From positions 21,492,110-21,556,109 of the forward strand of contig CM076650.1 of the NCBI GenBank assembly GCA_038496675.1: a stretch of 64,000 nucleotides of DNA, written 5' to 3'. Made by a program: the position numbers and the translations under genes. Positions 11,203 to 22,804 of the stretch are shown piece after piece. Every line of letters starts with the position of its first letter. The stretch's first letter is position 1. The DNA is from Rachycentron canadum (taxonomy: Eukaryota; Chordata; Actinopteri; Carangiformes; Rachycentridae). The notes under the pieces were generated by a model that was not told the DNA's origin, did no database searches, and worked only from the letters and a program-made list of their open reading frames with translations.

Positions 11203-11250
<48 letters not shown>
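11203..11250. repeat. (CA)n microsatellite, 24 units
   Basis: Uninterrupted CA. It creates the threonine/histidine-rich frame on the plus strand and the cysteine/valine-rich frame on the minus strand. Confidence 0.97.
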
Positions 11251-11252
<2 letters not shown>

Positions 11253-12749
11253 TGCCTTTCAAAGTGAGGGTCACAATTCAGCACCATCTCAAAAGAGATT
11301 GTAATATTTAATACATTGGGTCTGCATACATGGGGCATTCCTCTTCTACTGGCTTTACAACCATCCATTACATGTATGATTTTGAAACTACTGTATGTTA
11401 ATGTATTTGTCAAGCAAATTAAAATTATCAACCAATGTACAGCTAGGGTTGGATGAAGAGCTGGCTCTATTTTGGATACAGTTTGTGGTCATCAAAACCC
11501 AATTATTAAGGGCAGATGCTGACGTATCTTTCATGTTTTATCTCTCCTTCTGCTTTTTTACTGGCAAAGAATAATGGAAAACACAGGTGGTTGGCTTAAC
11601 ATCGCTGGCAGTGGATTATATCAGCTGTAGCTAAGTAACACTAATTCAGATAAACAGCTAAAATGTGTCTCCTAATGCACGCTCTGTATTCTCACTCTGT
11701 ACGACATTGAACAGACTGTGTTTTTGTGGTTCAGCAGGGACCGACACAGTGGGACCTCATCTCAAATTATCAGGTGATCTACTTTCCTCATGTCACAGAA
11801 ACATTTGCTGATGCTTATTTTACAGGGCCCATGTTTCAAACTTACTTAATAATTTCCTAATTTCCTAAAATAATTGTCCTAATCATAAGGGAAACGGAGA
11901 AACTGAGAGAGAACAAAAACAGTTGATATGAAAACGTAATATAAAAAAAAATAATATTTTTCAAAAAAACAACAAAAAAAAAACAACACAATAATTCTTC
12001 ATTCCTAATGACTTTGATCATGACTTTGGTAATTGGTAAATTTTCAGTTTCTGGAAATAGATATGCTTGTAATTTATAAAAAGCAACTAAAAACCCATGT
12101 GTAAGCTACTGTTCAAAATTGGTGCTTCTACCATGTTGTTTTATTTTAGCCTTTAATTACATGTGCAAATCAAAAGGTAAATGATGGAATAGATTTGATA
12201 AGGGATTCAAAATGTATTAATAAATGGATTCATTAGACTTTATTTGATTAGTCCGCTATTTTAGTTAATTTGATTTCGAGTTTACAGAGTATTTGCAACA
12301 TTTAATTGTTCTCATTGTTACTAAAAACTTTAATTTGTTAACGGTTAATCCTTTGGGCAACAGGACATATTCGTCAGATCAGGTTTGATGTGAATGTAAA
12401 AGTTCACATTCAATTATCTGCTTCTCAAATATACTGTAAATGGGTATTGACATATTACCCCCACATCGAGGCATATGGGCAGTGACATCACCCACTGGAG
12501 CGAATAGGAGTATCCGGTGTAGAAACCAAACTCTGGACCCCACTTACAAAGATGAGGGATGAGTGCTCTAAAGATGATGTGATTTTTTGGAAGAGTATGT
12601 TTCTGTGGGCTTAATAGGGTTAAATTTACTTGTTATAAGTAGATGCTTTTTTCCAAACCCAATTATTAGGGTCAACACTAAAGCTACAGTGCAGTGGGAG
12701 ACCTTGAAGTACATAGTTAATACTATTTAATAAAACAAAGTGCAAAGAG
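11251..12749. other. Unannotated AT-rich non-coding DNA
   Basis: No exon or repeat family was recognised. A-rich runs lie near 11941-11990. Confidence 0.5.
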
Positions 12750-14115
12750 GATCACAACAGAGGAGTCTGGACTGTGTTTGCCTTGTGTGCAGGGATGGAG
12801 CATAAGTCATTGAGTTCAAGTAGGGTTGAAAACTCAGAAGTTACTTTGTAGGCAAGCAGCAGTGACTTGAATTTGATTTATTGGGCCACAGGTAGCCAGT
12901 AGAGGTCAGCAGCGGAGTGAGGCGTTCTTTTAGGCTGATGAAAGGTCAGAGGTGCTGCCACATTGTGGACCGTCTGTAAGGCTTTCTTAATTCATGAAGG
13001 GAAGCCCACCGGAGAGACATTCTGGTGTTCAAGGTGAGAGATGACTGTGACCTATACCAAGAGTTCGGAGGTGTACTGAGTCGGGTTGGGGCAGAGTGGC
13101 ACAGCTGGGAGTCAGGCGCATTATGGCCAGAGACACATAGCTGGTAGTCAAACATGACAAGAGACAATTTTAATGTTGATATTGTGATGGAGAAACTGCT
13201 TGGCTGGGATTACTGAGGGTTCAGTCTTACAGAGGGTTAGTTGAAGGTGGAGTTCCTTCATCCACTATGTCTGAGAGACAAGGTGAGATCCATGATATCT
13301 GCAGGGGGGGTGTGGGGGTCATTGTGGCAGGAATGACAGGCAGGAATCACAGGTGTATTTGTGTAGCAGTAGTATGATTTGACCCAGGGAGGTGGTGTAT
13401 ATTGCACAGGGGCCCCTTACCAATCCTTGGGGCACTGCTGTGGGGAGGAGATAGATAAGGATATTAATCCTTGCAATGACATGTTAAATGGACAACCAGT
13501 GTAATAAGACTTAAACCAAGAGCTTGAGATGCCAGTATCAAGTACAGATAGCAGGATGCAGTGGTTCACCGTGTCAAAGGATGCTTATAGGTCCGAGATA
13601 AGAACCGAGGTCTGAAGTACAACTCCAGCTGCCCTTAGGGCTTCTGTCACAGACAACAGAGCTGTTTCAGTGGAGTGGCTGCTCTCAAAGCTCGACTGAT
13701 AGGATCATGAAGGGAATTATAAGAGAAGAACTCAAAGACCACCTTTTTAATATACATAGGCAAGAATGGAAGTAACAAAAACAGTCGATATGTCTCCACT
13801 TGACTGAATCAAGGTTTATATTGCTATATTGCTTTTTGTTACCCAAGCCTGTCTGAATGTGTCAAGCTTATCACATGCGTGATTGCCGGCACAGTGGTGT
13901 TAGGTAGGCACCAAAGGAGGACACATAGTCGGACCGTGCACGCCAAAATTTGTGGAGCCTTGCGATCATCAATCAAAGGGTTAACTGGTTGAGCTGGTGG
14001 AAGGTGAATGACGACCAAAGAGACTTCACCAGGCATAATTATGGAACAATGTGTAGTTAGTGGAGTTTTCTGGTCTGATCCACGTCTCAGTGAGCACCTG
14101 AAGCTCAAGGGTTAG
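12750..14115 (-). mobile_element. L2/CR1-like LINE relic (endonuclease and reverse transcriptase remnants)
   Basis: Read on the minus strand, the right end gives L-T-E-T-W-I-R-P-E-N (about 14110-14060), the conserved E-T-W region of the AP-endonuclease domain of L2/CR1-type LINEs. Further left are reverse transcriptase remnants. The reverse complement of 13555-13700 recalls the block around 'FxKGHSTETALL' and 'LxDxSxAFDTVNH'. That of 13260-13275 gives W-M-K-E. That of 12945-12975 gives Q-T-V-H-N-V-A-A (usual form Q-x-I-Q-N-A-A-A-R). That of 12840-12900 gives the 'L-P-V-A' and 'I-K-F-K-S-L-L-L-A-Y-K' block. Stops and frameshifts are frequent, and about 1 kb that normally separates the two domains is gone (13760-13840). 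It is an old dead copy. Confidence 0.8.
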
Positions 14116-14123
14116 TCGATTAG

Positions 14124-14420
14124 AATTAGAATCAGAATCTTTATTGCCAAGTAAGTTTACACATACGAGGAATATGACTTGGTATACCGGTGCCAAACAG
14201 TGATAATAAGCGAGGTAAAAAGACAAGAGTAAGAAGTAAAAAGCAAGTACTGTGATACAAGTAACATAAATATAAAATGTAACATAAATACATTTGATTA
14301 AAAACACTGACTGAATAATAGAGCAAGATATTAAGTGTATAAAATAATATGTACTGACTGTTTATTGTTAGCGAAAGATGTGCGTTAATAGCACAGGCAG
14401 GAATTAAATCCACACAGAGA
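14124..14420. repeat. Dispersed teleost repeat with 'CTTTATTGCCAAGTA' signature
   Basis: AGAATCAGAATCTTTATTGC, then CAAGTAAGTTTACACATACG, then AGGAATATGACTTGG, followed by an A-rich body with ATAAATAT units. I recognise this as a very common repeat in fish, probably the reverse-complemented 3' end of a retrotransposon. It begins nine bases after the L2-like relic ends, so one may have inserted beside or into the other. Confidence 0.7.
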
Positions 14421-15485
14421 GAAGATGGCACATGTGGGTGAGGATTGCTGCGATGACCACAGGCAAGTGAGATTTCTTTGCCTTTCAGCATAGTGACACT
14501 TTTTGTGTTTCCTGTAGACGACAGTGCTAAATATGGACAGAGCACTCAGGGGAAATAGGCCTGTTTACCTTCTTGGTGGTCTTGCTTGTTGGTCTTGCGA
14601 GGGTCAACATTCTGGTCTTTACCTGGGTAGGAACCCCAGGCGTTACAGCTGCAGCCTCCACATGCCCTGTGAGCTTGACCCATTTAGCCCGATAAACTTT
14701 AGTTTTGTATTCATTAAGGTCCCTTGATGACAAAGTTGGAAATTGTGTTTCTACACCCAATAGACATAGTAAATTTGTACAAAATCCACATAACATATTA
14801 GCATATAATCATTTTGTCCCCCTGACTCTCATAGTGTCATTACACCCTCTTAACGTCTGCATTATAGATACCTCAGTGACTACAGTAGTTTGTTGTCCAA
14901 CTTCAAGTAATACAGGAGCAGTGTGAATGTTAAACAGAGACAGCAACACGGTTACATCTGTAAAAGAAGTGGAAGGTGTTATTTGTCTCTTCTCTTTCAT
15001 CTTCTTGGCCGGCCAAGGGATTCAAATATATTGTAGGTGCGGGTTGGTAATGTGTACCAAGGCTGCAGCTTTTATTTTCTCGTTTCTTTTGCACTGCTTT
15101 TGTTGCAGTGTAGATAAAAATAAATCCTCCACGCAGGATGACACATGTAGCCATTACGGAGGCCTCAATGCTGCTACCTTACTACTGCTCTTCAAGAGGA
15201 AGCACATTTATAACAAATCTAGATCCATTCTCACTCAGTGATTAGAGGTCTAATAATTATTTGATTGAGAGGCATTTTCATTTCTACAGCTACAATAGAT
15301 AAGGCTTTGGCTCCACGGACAACGCTTGGTTAATGTATATTCTTTTTAATTATTTACAAGGAGGAATTCAATTATCTTATGCTCTTCTCATGCAATTTTG
15401 GTCTGAAAAATAATTGAAACCATGCCGGCTTTATCCTTTGTTCTTGTGATTTTCCACTTTTGCTGTTAAAATTGTTGATTATATT
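14421..15485. other. Unannotated non-coding DNA
   Basis: No gene was recognised. Several 60-100 codon frames occur on both strands without splice sites, domain motifs or composition that would support them. Confidence 0.45.
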
Positions 15486-15488
15486 TTA

Positions 15489-15535
15489 AGGCTGCAATTA
15501 CTGATTGTTTTCATTATCAATAATGAATAAAATGG
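15489..15535. repeat. Fragment of the fish 'GGCTGCAA-TTAC' repeat
   Basis: AAGGCTGCAATTACTGATTG, then TTTTCATTATCAATAATGAA. It resembles the start of a ubiquitous teleost repeat whose usual form reads GGCTGCAACTAATGATTATT. Only the first 45 bases or so are present. Confidence 0.45.
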
Positions 15536-15573
15536 AATAAAATGCCTCTTATATGTTCCCATATTCCAAGGTT

Positions 15574-15574
15574 T

Positions 15575-15609
<35 letters not shown>
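15574..15609. repeat. (GT)n-(TA)n compound microsatellite, truncated by the gap
   Basis: GT units switch to TA units just before the run of N. Confidence 0.95.
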
Positions 15610-15945
15610 NNNNNNNNNNNNNNNNNNNNNNNNNNNNNNNNNNNNNNNNNNNNNNNNNNNNNNNNNNNNNNNNNNNNNNNNNNNNNNNNNNNNNNNNNNN
15701 NNNNNNNNNNNNNNNNNNNNNNNNNNNNNNNNNNNNNNNNNNNNNNNNNNNNNNNNNNNNNNNNNNNNNNNNNNNNNNNNNNNNNNNNNNNNNNNNNNNN
15801 NNNNNNNNNNNNNNNNNNNNNNNNNNNNNNNNNNNNNNNNNNNNNNNNNNNNNNNNNNNNNNNNNNNNNNNNNNNNNNNNNNNNNNNNNNNNNNNNNNNN
15901 NNNNNNNNNNNNNNNNNNNNNNNNNNNNNNNNNNNNNNNNNNNNN
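15610..15945. other. Assembly gap (336 N)
   Basis: All bases are N. The gap starts inside a TA tract, and another TA tract lies 68 bases beyond it. Predicted proteins that cross it are meaningless. Confidence 1.
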
Positions 15946-16012
15946 CGTTCTCGACTCAGCAGCGTGTGCGCACAATTGACCTACATCAAAAAATTGCAAC
16001 TCCTGTGATGTG

Positions 16013-16044
<32 letters not shown>
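16013..16044. repeat. (TA)n microsatellite
   Basis: Alternating TA following GTATATG. Confidence 0.95.
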
Positions 16045-17385
16045 GCCATCATTCTAAAAACAAATATATAACTCATCATATTTGGAAAGCGAAAACTAGC
16101 CAATGTTTGGCATAAAACAAGTTTTAAGAAAACTGGTGTAAAATGCAATGTACACATGCAGATAGAATAAAACTAATGAGATTTGAACCTTCATTAACCT
16201 TAAAGTGTACACAGCCCTTGTTCACAGGCACATTAGTCATACATTGAGTATATATGTGTTGTTACACATATACAAATAAACATGGGCTGAAAAATCCCTC
16301 CAGCAGTCACATGCAAGTGAAGAAAGAGACCAAATTTGACTTTGTGCTGTGTCCGAGGGTATCACTACGTCACCGTTGTTTGTTTATGGATCCTTGTCAC
16401 TCATCACTGAGCGGATCAATCAGTTGTCCTCTGGTTGTGGTCTGCGTCACGCATTGAGAAGGAAAAGACATGAAGGAAACAAAAACCTAAAAAAGATGAT
16501 GGACCTTATCCTCTGAATGTACGACAAGTCTTGCAATTTGAGGAAAATGTGATGTATTTATAGTTATACACTATGTACAACAGCTACAGTCTTGAGTTTT
16601 CCAAACACTGGCTGTGGATGGATGGAGGAATGGACAGCATGTTTAAAGTAACCAGAATAGAATAGGACGACTTCATACAGCTTTAATGGCAGGCGAGGTT
16701 GCTGCTTCTCATCTCTCCATCCTTCTAAAACCAGGAGAAAAAATCTGGCCGGCTTTAGGTGGAGAATTTTTCAGTTTTTAAAGTTCAGATCCAGGGAAAT
16801 CTCTGATTTTCTTTATTTTTTTTTTTTTTTCAGATGTAGAGTCAGGACGTGTTTTACATGTTCAGTGCTGATAAAAATGAGTGATGGGATGATTTCAAAG
16901 GCAAAGGGAGGCTCGCAGCCCTTTAAAACTCTTTTTAAAAGTCCCTCCCTCCGTCTCTCTGATCTGAGGGGAGATGAAAGCAGTAGCCTAATGCTTGCTA
17001 AGTGACATTTCTCCATCTCTGATCTCTGTCCCTCATGCAGACAGACAAGGAAGTAAAAAAATAGAGTTAGCATCAAGGATTTTCACTCTCTCCCTCCTTC
17101 CTCGTTGTATGTTTTGGTCTCCTTGTCTGTCTCACTGTCTGTCTCTCTTGCGCTCTATCTCCTCACTTTTGACACTTGACTTCATGCAAATCCTGCTTTT
17201 CCAAATCTGTTACTTCCCCCAAATCTGATTTTTTTCAGGGTAAACACCAGAAAAGTGCCGGGTAATTTATACAGCATTTGTTTGCACTGCCTGCTTATCT
17301 TCTTTGGTTCATCACGCTGTAACCTTGAGATAAAGATGAGAATGACACTGGATGTTGTCGCTGTGCAATTAATCACGAGTACGCT
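16045..17385. other. Unannotated non-coding DNA
   Basis: No exon or repeat family was recognised. A T-run lies near 16817-16830, and a short GGAT-type repeat near 16615-16635. Confidence 0.5.
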
Positions 17386-17645
17386 CACACACAAACACAC
17401 ACACACATACAAAGGATGCAACTGCGAACGTATACTCGTGTGTGCATGTATGTGAGCGTGCGTACGTGCATTTGCGCAAATGCACAAAAACCAGATCTGA
17501 AATCTCGGAGAGACGTTTTGTTTTGCATCAACAGATTATGACACATCATGGCTGCGTATCTAGCAATCTGGTGGTAAAATGTTTATTCATGAACTGGACC
17601 ATAAAGGCGCACGCATGCACGCACACACACGCACACACACACACA
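17386..17645. repeat. Scattered short CA/GT tracts
   Basis: CA tracts lie at about 17387-17407 and 17611-17645. The sequence between them is rich in GTGTG, GCGT and GTACGT. Confidence 0.85.
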
Positions 17646-18900
17646 CTGTGTAACACACTTTTTCCACTCCTCATCACCATCTGCATCACATATCACAGCG
17701 CTGCCACCTAATCACCAGGAGTCAGCTCCCACAGAGGAAATAATTATATTGTCAGCTCTCTGTCACTGTAACAGATCTTCCAACAAAACGCTGGAATACT
17801 AACCGGGACACATCAGATTCCCGTCCTCGGCCCATAACAAGACTGGTGTAACAGCTCCAACGTCATAGCTCTTGCTATTTATATTCGCCAAGGAGCGATG
17901 AATCCTGGAAAGCAGAGGTGTCTGTGTTTGCGTGTGTCGGCTGTTAATTTCTATTTATTTCAGGGGAAGGTGCGGGCCAGTTTTTAAGGACATAACTTTT
18001 GAGCATCAGTGTAATTTAATGATGTATTTTAATGACAGATGGTGTCATTTGTATTTGTGCTAACAGTGCACCGCATCAATGCTCAGGCTGATTTAATAAT
18101 GTGGCCTCGGTGTCTGTGATGGTTTTCGAGGGGAGCAGTTGGCTGTAGTGGTGAAATGAATGCGTTTTGGGGAATTGCTTGGAGAGAGCAGAGTCAGTAT
18201 GTGTTGATTGAGCTAGCCAGGGCATGTATCCTCTCTGCATGCCCACTTCCTCCCACACTCCCATTAAAACAGCTCTCAGTCACTTTCACTCAACAACTGA
18301 ACTCCACCTGAAGCTAATTTGGCTATCTCAGGCCTCCATCTTATTACACCGTACGATTTTTTTTTCCCTCTTCCTCTCCGACTTTACCACGTCTACTTTT
18401 TATAAAATTATTTAGTTTGCTTTTTTATTTGGGCCAATTACTGCGTATGTGTGTGTGTGTGTGTGTGTATTCGTGTATGTGTGGGAGGTGACACAGAGTA
18501 CGGGGAGGAGGTGATGAACAAAATTAAACCATAGACAATTGAGGGTTGTCAGTGAATCGGGGAAATACTGTTGCGGTGCTCCCACACAGGTGGAATTGGC
18601 TCCATTTTTAACAGTGTTTTAAAAATTGCTCTTGGACATATTTGTTATTTGGCTGACATTGCTATCTAGATCTAGTACACAGCAATGATGTCAGTGTTTA
18701 AAGGCATCACGCTGAGTTTTCTGTCAACAAATGCCTCGTAAAACATCTGCTCAGGGTCTTTCTTTCCTCTTTTATTGGCGCAATATGGTGCGTTACTCCC
18801 TATACTATAACATCCCTGTGCCTGTGGCATGCATATGTGTCCTCTCAGGTGTGCTTATAGAACATGAGATGCATACAATCATACAATAAAGCTACATTGC
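17646..18900. other. Unannotated non-coding DNA with a GT tract at 18447-18468
   Basis: Apart from the GT microsatellite I see no recognisable element. Confidence 0.5.
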
Positions 18901-18980
18901 ACTACAGCAGTGGTTCCCAATCTGTGTGTTGAGGGCTACTGATGGGCCAGATACATGTGGGTTACACGTATATACATAAG

Positions 18981-19256
18981 TACAGTACTGTACAAAAGTC
19001 TTAGGCCACCCTTAGATTTGTTGTTTTCGTAAAGCTTTGACGACCATATATAATTATCTCTCAGTTTTTTTTTTGGAATACAACCAGAAAATACAGGAAA
19101 TGTGTATGTGATATTAAAAAACAGAAAAAGCTTCTATAAGCTAAAGTGTCAAGTATTCAGTGTGACCTCCCCTTAAACTTGAGCAACAGCAGGAACCTGG
19201 CTCTTAAACCTAAATGGAATGGAGCCATAATTAATGTCATTGCTAACACAGACACA
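18981..19256. mobile_element. Tc1/mariner-like non-coding fragment (nested)
   Basis: TACAGTACTGTACAAAAGTC, then TTAGGCCACCCTTAGATTTG, then GGAATACAACCAGAAAATAC, and so on to TGACCTCCCCTTAAACTTGA. I recognise this run as the end of a fish DNA transposon family, from recall. The opposite end is missing. Confidence 0.55.
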
Positions 19257-19540
19257 TTTCGTATGAGGTTAACTCACTGGAAGCTGCATATACGCAAAAT
19301 GTATAAGAGCAACTTTGAATCACACCATTCCAGTCAAAATGACAAAGATCAATGAAATCATATATTTGCATAAGCAAGGTCACTCTCTCAACTCAAATTA
19401 TTTGTTGGCCTACTCAGTACAGGATGGAACCACTGTTGTAGTGCAATGTGTCTTTAATGTCTGTACCTAGTTCTATAAGTCTAAGAGCCCTGGAAGGACA
19501 CATGAATGCCACTGGCATAGGGATGTCATAGTATAGGTAA

Positions 19541-19783
19541 TGGTGGTCCTGCACAGTATCTTAGCGGTTTCTATAACTGCACTCTTCTGGGCAGAGATCG
19601 CAGATGTTGTTCCTAGAATCTGCTGGAGTCTCTTTCCCACTTTGGTTTCCAGAGTGTTCCCATTACCACTGGGACGACTGTTGCCTTCACTTTCCTCATC
19701 TTTTCAAGCTCTTCTTTCAGCCCTTAATATTTCTGGAGCTTTGTGTGTTCCTTCTTCCTGATGTTGCTGTTCCTTGGGATGAC
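19541..19783 (-). mobile_element. LINE reverse transcriptase C-terminal relic (nested)
   Basis: Translated on the minus strand from 19783, it gives N-I-R-K-K-E-H, then K-L-Q-K-Y, a stop, G-L-K-E-E-L-E-K-M, and K-V-K-A-T-V-V-P-V-V-M-G-T-L. After a frameshift come the Q-Q-I-L-G-T-T-S and I-S-A-Q-K-S-A-V-I-E-T blocks. This is the C-terminal end of a non-LTR retrotransposon polyprotein that follows the reverse transcriptase in fish and invertebrate elements. One stop and one frameshift show that it is inactive. It differs from the family of the L2-like relic at 12.75-14.1 kb. Confidence 0.7.
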
Positions 19784-19900
19784 ATTATATATAATAAATA
19801 TATGTTTGTATGTGTTTAAATCTTTGTGTCTCCTGCTTTCAGCTCGGTCCTGAATGTTTGATCGTGAAAGTGAATATATCATTTGGTCTCCATATTGTTA

Positions 19901-19935
19901 CAGGGTTTGATGTTGGCCGCCAACATCAAACCCTG
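19901..19935. repeat. Perfect palindrome: 17-bp arms with a single central base
   Basis: CAGGGTTTGATGTTGGC (19901-19917) is followed by one C and then by its exact reverse complement (19919-19935). It lies 20 bases inside the right end of the hAT-like composite. Confidence 0.95.
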
Positions 19936-19963
19936 CAGTGATTTCAGAATCACTGCTCTACAG

Positions 19964-20446
19964 CGTGTGACTTTACGTGGTATCTTTAAAGCAGCTGTAA
20001 TTGGCATTTAGAAATAACATGAAAGGAACAGTGACAGCGATGTGATGAAACTACTGAAAATTATTGCCTGAATCAGTCGCTCCCTTCGCTTCACAGCTTC
20101 ATAGGTGATTATCTGACAGTGCTATGTTCCCAACGTGCTTCTGCTGCCTCGTAGTGGTGGCAAAAAAAAATCTGTTCTGTGTGCTGAATGACGGTTGATC
20201 AAACCCGGGACAATGCACTGACTCTGACTGACGGTTATGGACTTTTGTATGTTGTGATCATGATTACGTTTTATATGTTTTGTGAGACATAATGCCACAG
20301 TAACGTATATCTGCCAAACTGCAAAATGTCAGTTGTGAACATATCGACAAGACGTTCATTTGTTTCCAACGTTCACTGATTACAACATCTGCTCTCACGG
20401 GAAAGAATCCCTTCATAGCATCTAAATCACAGAGGTGTTCAGTGCA
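19964..20446. other. Unannotated non-coding DNA
   Basis: Nothing was recognised. Confidence 0.5.
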
Positions 20447-20471
20447 TACACCGATCAGCCACAACATTATG
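20447..20471. mobile_element. Tc1/mariner-type terminal repeat (isolated end)
   Basis: TACACCGATCAGCCACAACA, then TTATG, closely resembles the 'ACCGATCAGCCATAACATTATG' terminus of a widespread fish mariner-like family. I do not see the inverted partner within the next 300 bases. Confidence 0.55.
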
Positions 20472-20895
20472 TGTACACATGTACAATTTATTGGATTGTC
20501 TTTTTTTTTCTTTCCCTCCTCTCTATTCTATTGTTTTTATATCCCCCTGTCCTTTTTTCCTCCCCTGCCTTGCTGTTTCTACTCCTTCCCGCCTGTGAAA
20601 TAGTTAATCAGGGGGCTCATATCCAAGAATATTACTACCATGTTCAATATGCTCCGGCTCACATAACTTTATGTCCAACAGAGACCAAATGAGCGAACGG
20701 AGTGAATCTAGCGAACAATTTATCCTTTTGGTGCGGCACGTATAATCTTTATTAGATTGAGCCGTAACATGGTATTGGCAGCAATTAGGCCCTGGAAGGA
20801 GACACTACTGCAGAGGTTAATAACTGCAGTGTGTCTGTGTGTAGCTCTGTTATGATAGAAAGGTTAGCTGTATTAGTGATTGTGGCGATGGGCCA

Positions 20896-20898
<3 letters not shown>

Positions 20899-20941
<43 letters not shown>
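20899..20941. repeat. (GA)n microsatellite, about 21 units
   Basis: Uninterrupted GA, with GCGAGG at its right end. Confidence 0.97.
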
Positions 20942-20945
<4 letters not shown>

Positions 20946-22020
20946 GTGGTATTTACACTGGAAAATGTTCTCTTCCAACTGAGGCAAATCACTGCTGGTG
21001 TCTGACCTATGTTCTGTCTGTAACAAGTTGGTCTGCAAAACTTGGAGAGCAGGCAGGTTCAGAGACAGACCAGCGATGACTGAACATTTTATTTTTTTTT
21101 GTTTTTATTTTTTTTAAATGTCTTATTATTAGGAGAAATGAATGTGATGCTGTTGCTGGAAAGGCTCCTCGCTGCTGGTTGTACCTGGTGTATGAGGTTT
21201 GGCAATGATTAAGAAGCAAAAGCACAAATGATACAAAATAATACAAAATTAGGGGATTGTGATTTCAATGACATATATAAAAACAAGAACATGAAAAAAG
21301 GAAATCAGTTACCCAAGCTGAGGCACCAAGAGACCAAAATTTACTTTAATAGAAAAGTATAAATATGAACTGTATGAAAATAAAATGTAATCTGAACTGA
21401 AACAACACTGTCAACAGTGAACTAACAACAACAGTGATACTCAAAAAATTTTATGAAATGGCAGATTCTGACTCATCATTACCACTTGCTTCCTCTCTGT
21501 TGAACCTTACAATTTAAACTTTTTGTCTTTCCTTTGCAGAAGTCGTTGTGGATCTTAGTTTTCCATCTGTTCTCTATATCCTGTACTGTCCTGCGGCGCC
21601 TTTTCACATGTTGGACAAACATCTCAGCGCGTACATGAGGTGCAATCGTGCACCAGGCTTGTTTCACCTGACCATAAATTATTCACTGAAAAAAAAAAAA
21701 AAACGGTGTTAAATTCAGGATGGTAACACTGCTGATGTGATCTGTTATTTCTTAGCTGCACCCGGAGACGTTGCATATTCTCCTCAGTGTGTTCGTCAGT
21801 TCATTCCTATGTGAGTCTCCACGTTTCTGTTGGGTGTGCGTCCCTCTGATCCTCCCATGGAACTGTGCAGATCTAATGTATTGTCACACTACATTTGTGC
21901 ACTGTTTGACTTTATCAAATAAGCAGCAGAATTATCCACTAAAAGATGAATTTATTACTGTACCTCAGCCAAGGTGGTTGCATTTTCACCTGTGTCTATC
22001 TGTCTGTTTATTTACCAGCT
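20942..22020. other. Unannotated non-coding DNA
   Basis: Simple T- and A-runs at 21090-21118 and 21689-21704. No gene or family was recognised. Confidence 0.5.
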
Positions 22021-22029
22021 TTATTACTC

Positions 22030-22250
22030 AAAGAGCATTAAACCAGTTTGCATCAAACGTCGGTGAGGGATGAGGCGTGGGCCAAGAAGAACCCATTAAA
22101 GTTTGTTGCACGTCTGCTGAAAGTGGAAGGTTTTATTTGTCAATTTTCTCAACATTTTGACATTTTTGCCAATGTCTCAGGAAATGATGTTATAGATCTC
22201 GATGCTAAAAAAAATCAGATCAGACATAGCCTATTTATTCATACAGTTTA
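22030..22250 (+). repeat. Teleost 'CCTTGGCGGAGG' family, left arm of an inverted pair
   Basis: GAGGGATGAGGCGTGGGCCA (22065-22084), then AGAAGAACCCATTAAAG, and later CTCAGGAAATGATGTTATAG, ATCTCGATGC and AAAAAAAATCAG. I recognise this as a very common fish repeat. The same 20-mer occurs inverted at about 22857-22876 with one mismatch. Confidence 0.7.
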
Positions 22251-22600
22251 GTGAAGACTAAGATCGGCCATATCCACATTACACAAATAGTTGTAGGCCT
22301 ACTTTTCTCAGTAAGTAACAGGGCATATGGCACCAGCGTTTTTATTGTTTTTATTGGTATCAGTTTTCATAGAACATACATATAACATAACATATCAATC
22401 GCTAAATAGTTATATAGACGTAGAACTGCACGAAAACACTGACTTTGTAGTTTGTTTGCACATTGCAGACAAGAGTAATAGAATCATACAGCCTCCCTGA
22501 ATGAGGAAAGAAAATAAACCAACAAAGCTGCATCAGCACAAAAGACATGTGTAGCACTGTTTGGCCTTGGTGTATGTATGTGTAGGGATTTATCACTAGT
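22251..22600. other. Spacer between the inverted repeat arms
   Basis: No recognisable feature. Confidence 0.4.
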
Positions 22601-22780
22601 TTAAACATCAGTATGGTCCTGTCAAACCCAGGTTATCATCTGGATCTCCACTGAATAGTACAAACCCATTGATGTCAACACCATAAAGATGTTTTATTTT
22701 TTTACATCAAGATCCATTCATCATTTCCTGTGACAATGAAAAAAAAGGTTGAAAAATACTGCATTGTTAAGGAAAGCAAT

Positions 22781-22800
22781 AAAAAAAAAAAAAAAAAAAA
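22781..22800. repeat. poly(A) tract, 20 bases
   Basis: A homopolymer inside the right arm of the foldback repeat. Confidence 0.95.
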
Positions 22801-22804
22801 TCCT

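Larger units (their letters stand above)
18908..19955. mobile_element. hAT-like element or composite bounded by degenerate ends and an 8-bp duplication
   Basis: The left end CAGTGGTTCCCAATCTG matches the typical vertebrate hAT terminus. The right end, GATTTCAGAATCACTG (19940-19955), is an imperfect inverse of it. The flanks are CACTACAG on the left (18900-18907) and CTCTACAG on the right (19956-19963), agreeing at seven of eight bases, as expected for the 8-bp target duplication of hAT elements. The interior holds a Tc1-like fragment and a minus-strand LINE fragment, so it is a nest of dead elements or a hAT that carried other repeats. No hAT transposase motif is visible. Confidence 0.5.

Noticed and set aside
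10877..11311. 144-codon plus-strand open frame
   Set aside because: It crosses two CA/GT microsatellites; its middle and end are pure dinucleotide translation.
15517..16115. Long frames across the N run
   Set aside because: They are produced by N bases, which contain no stop codons.
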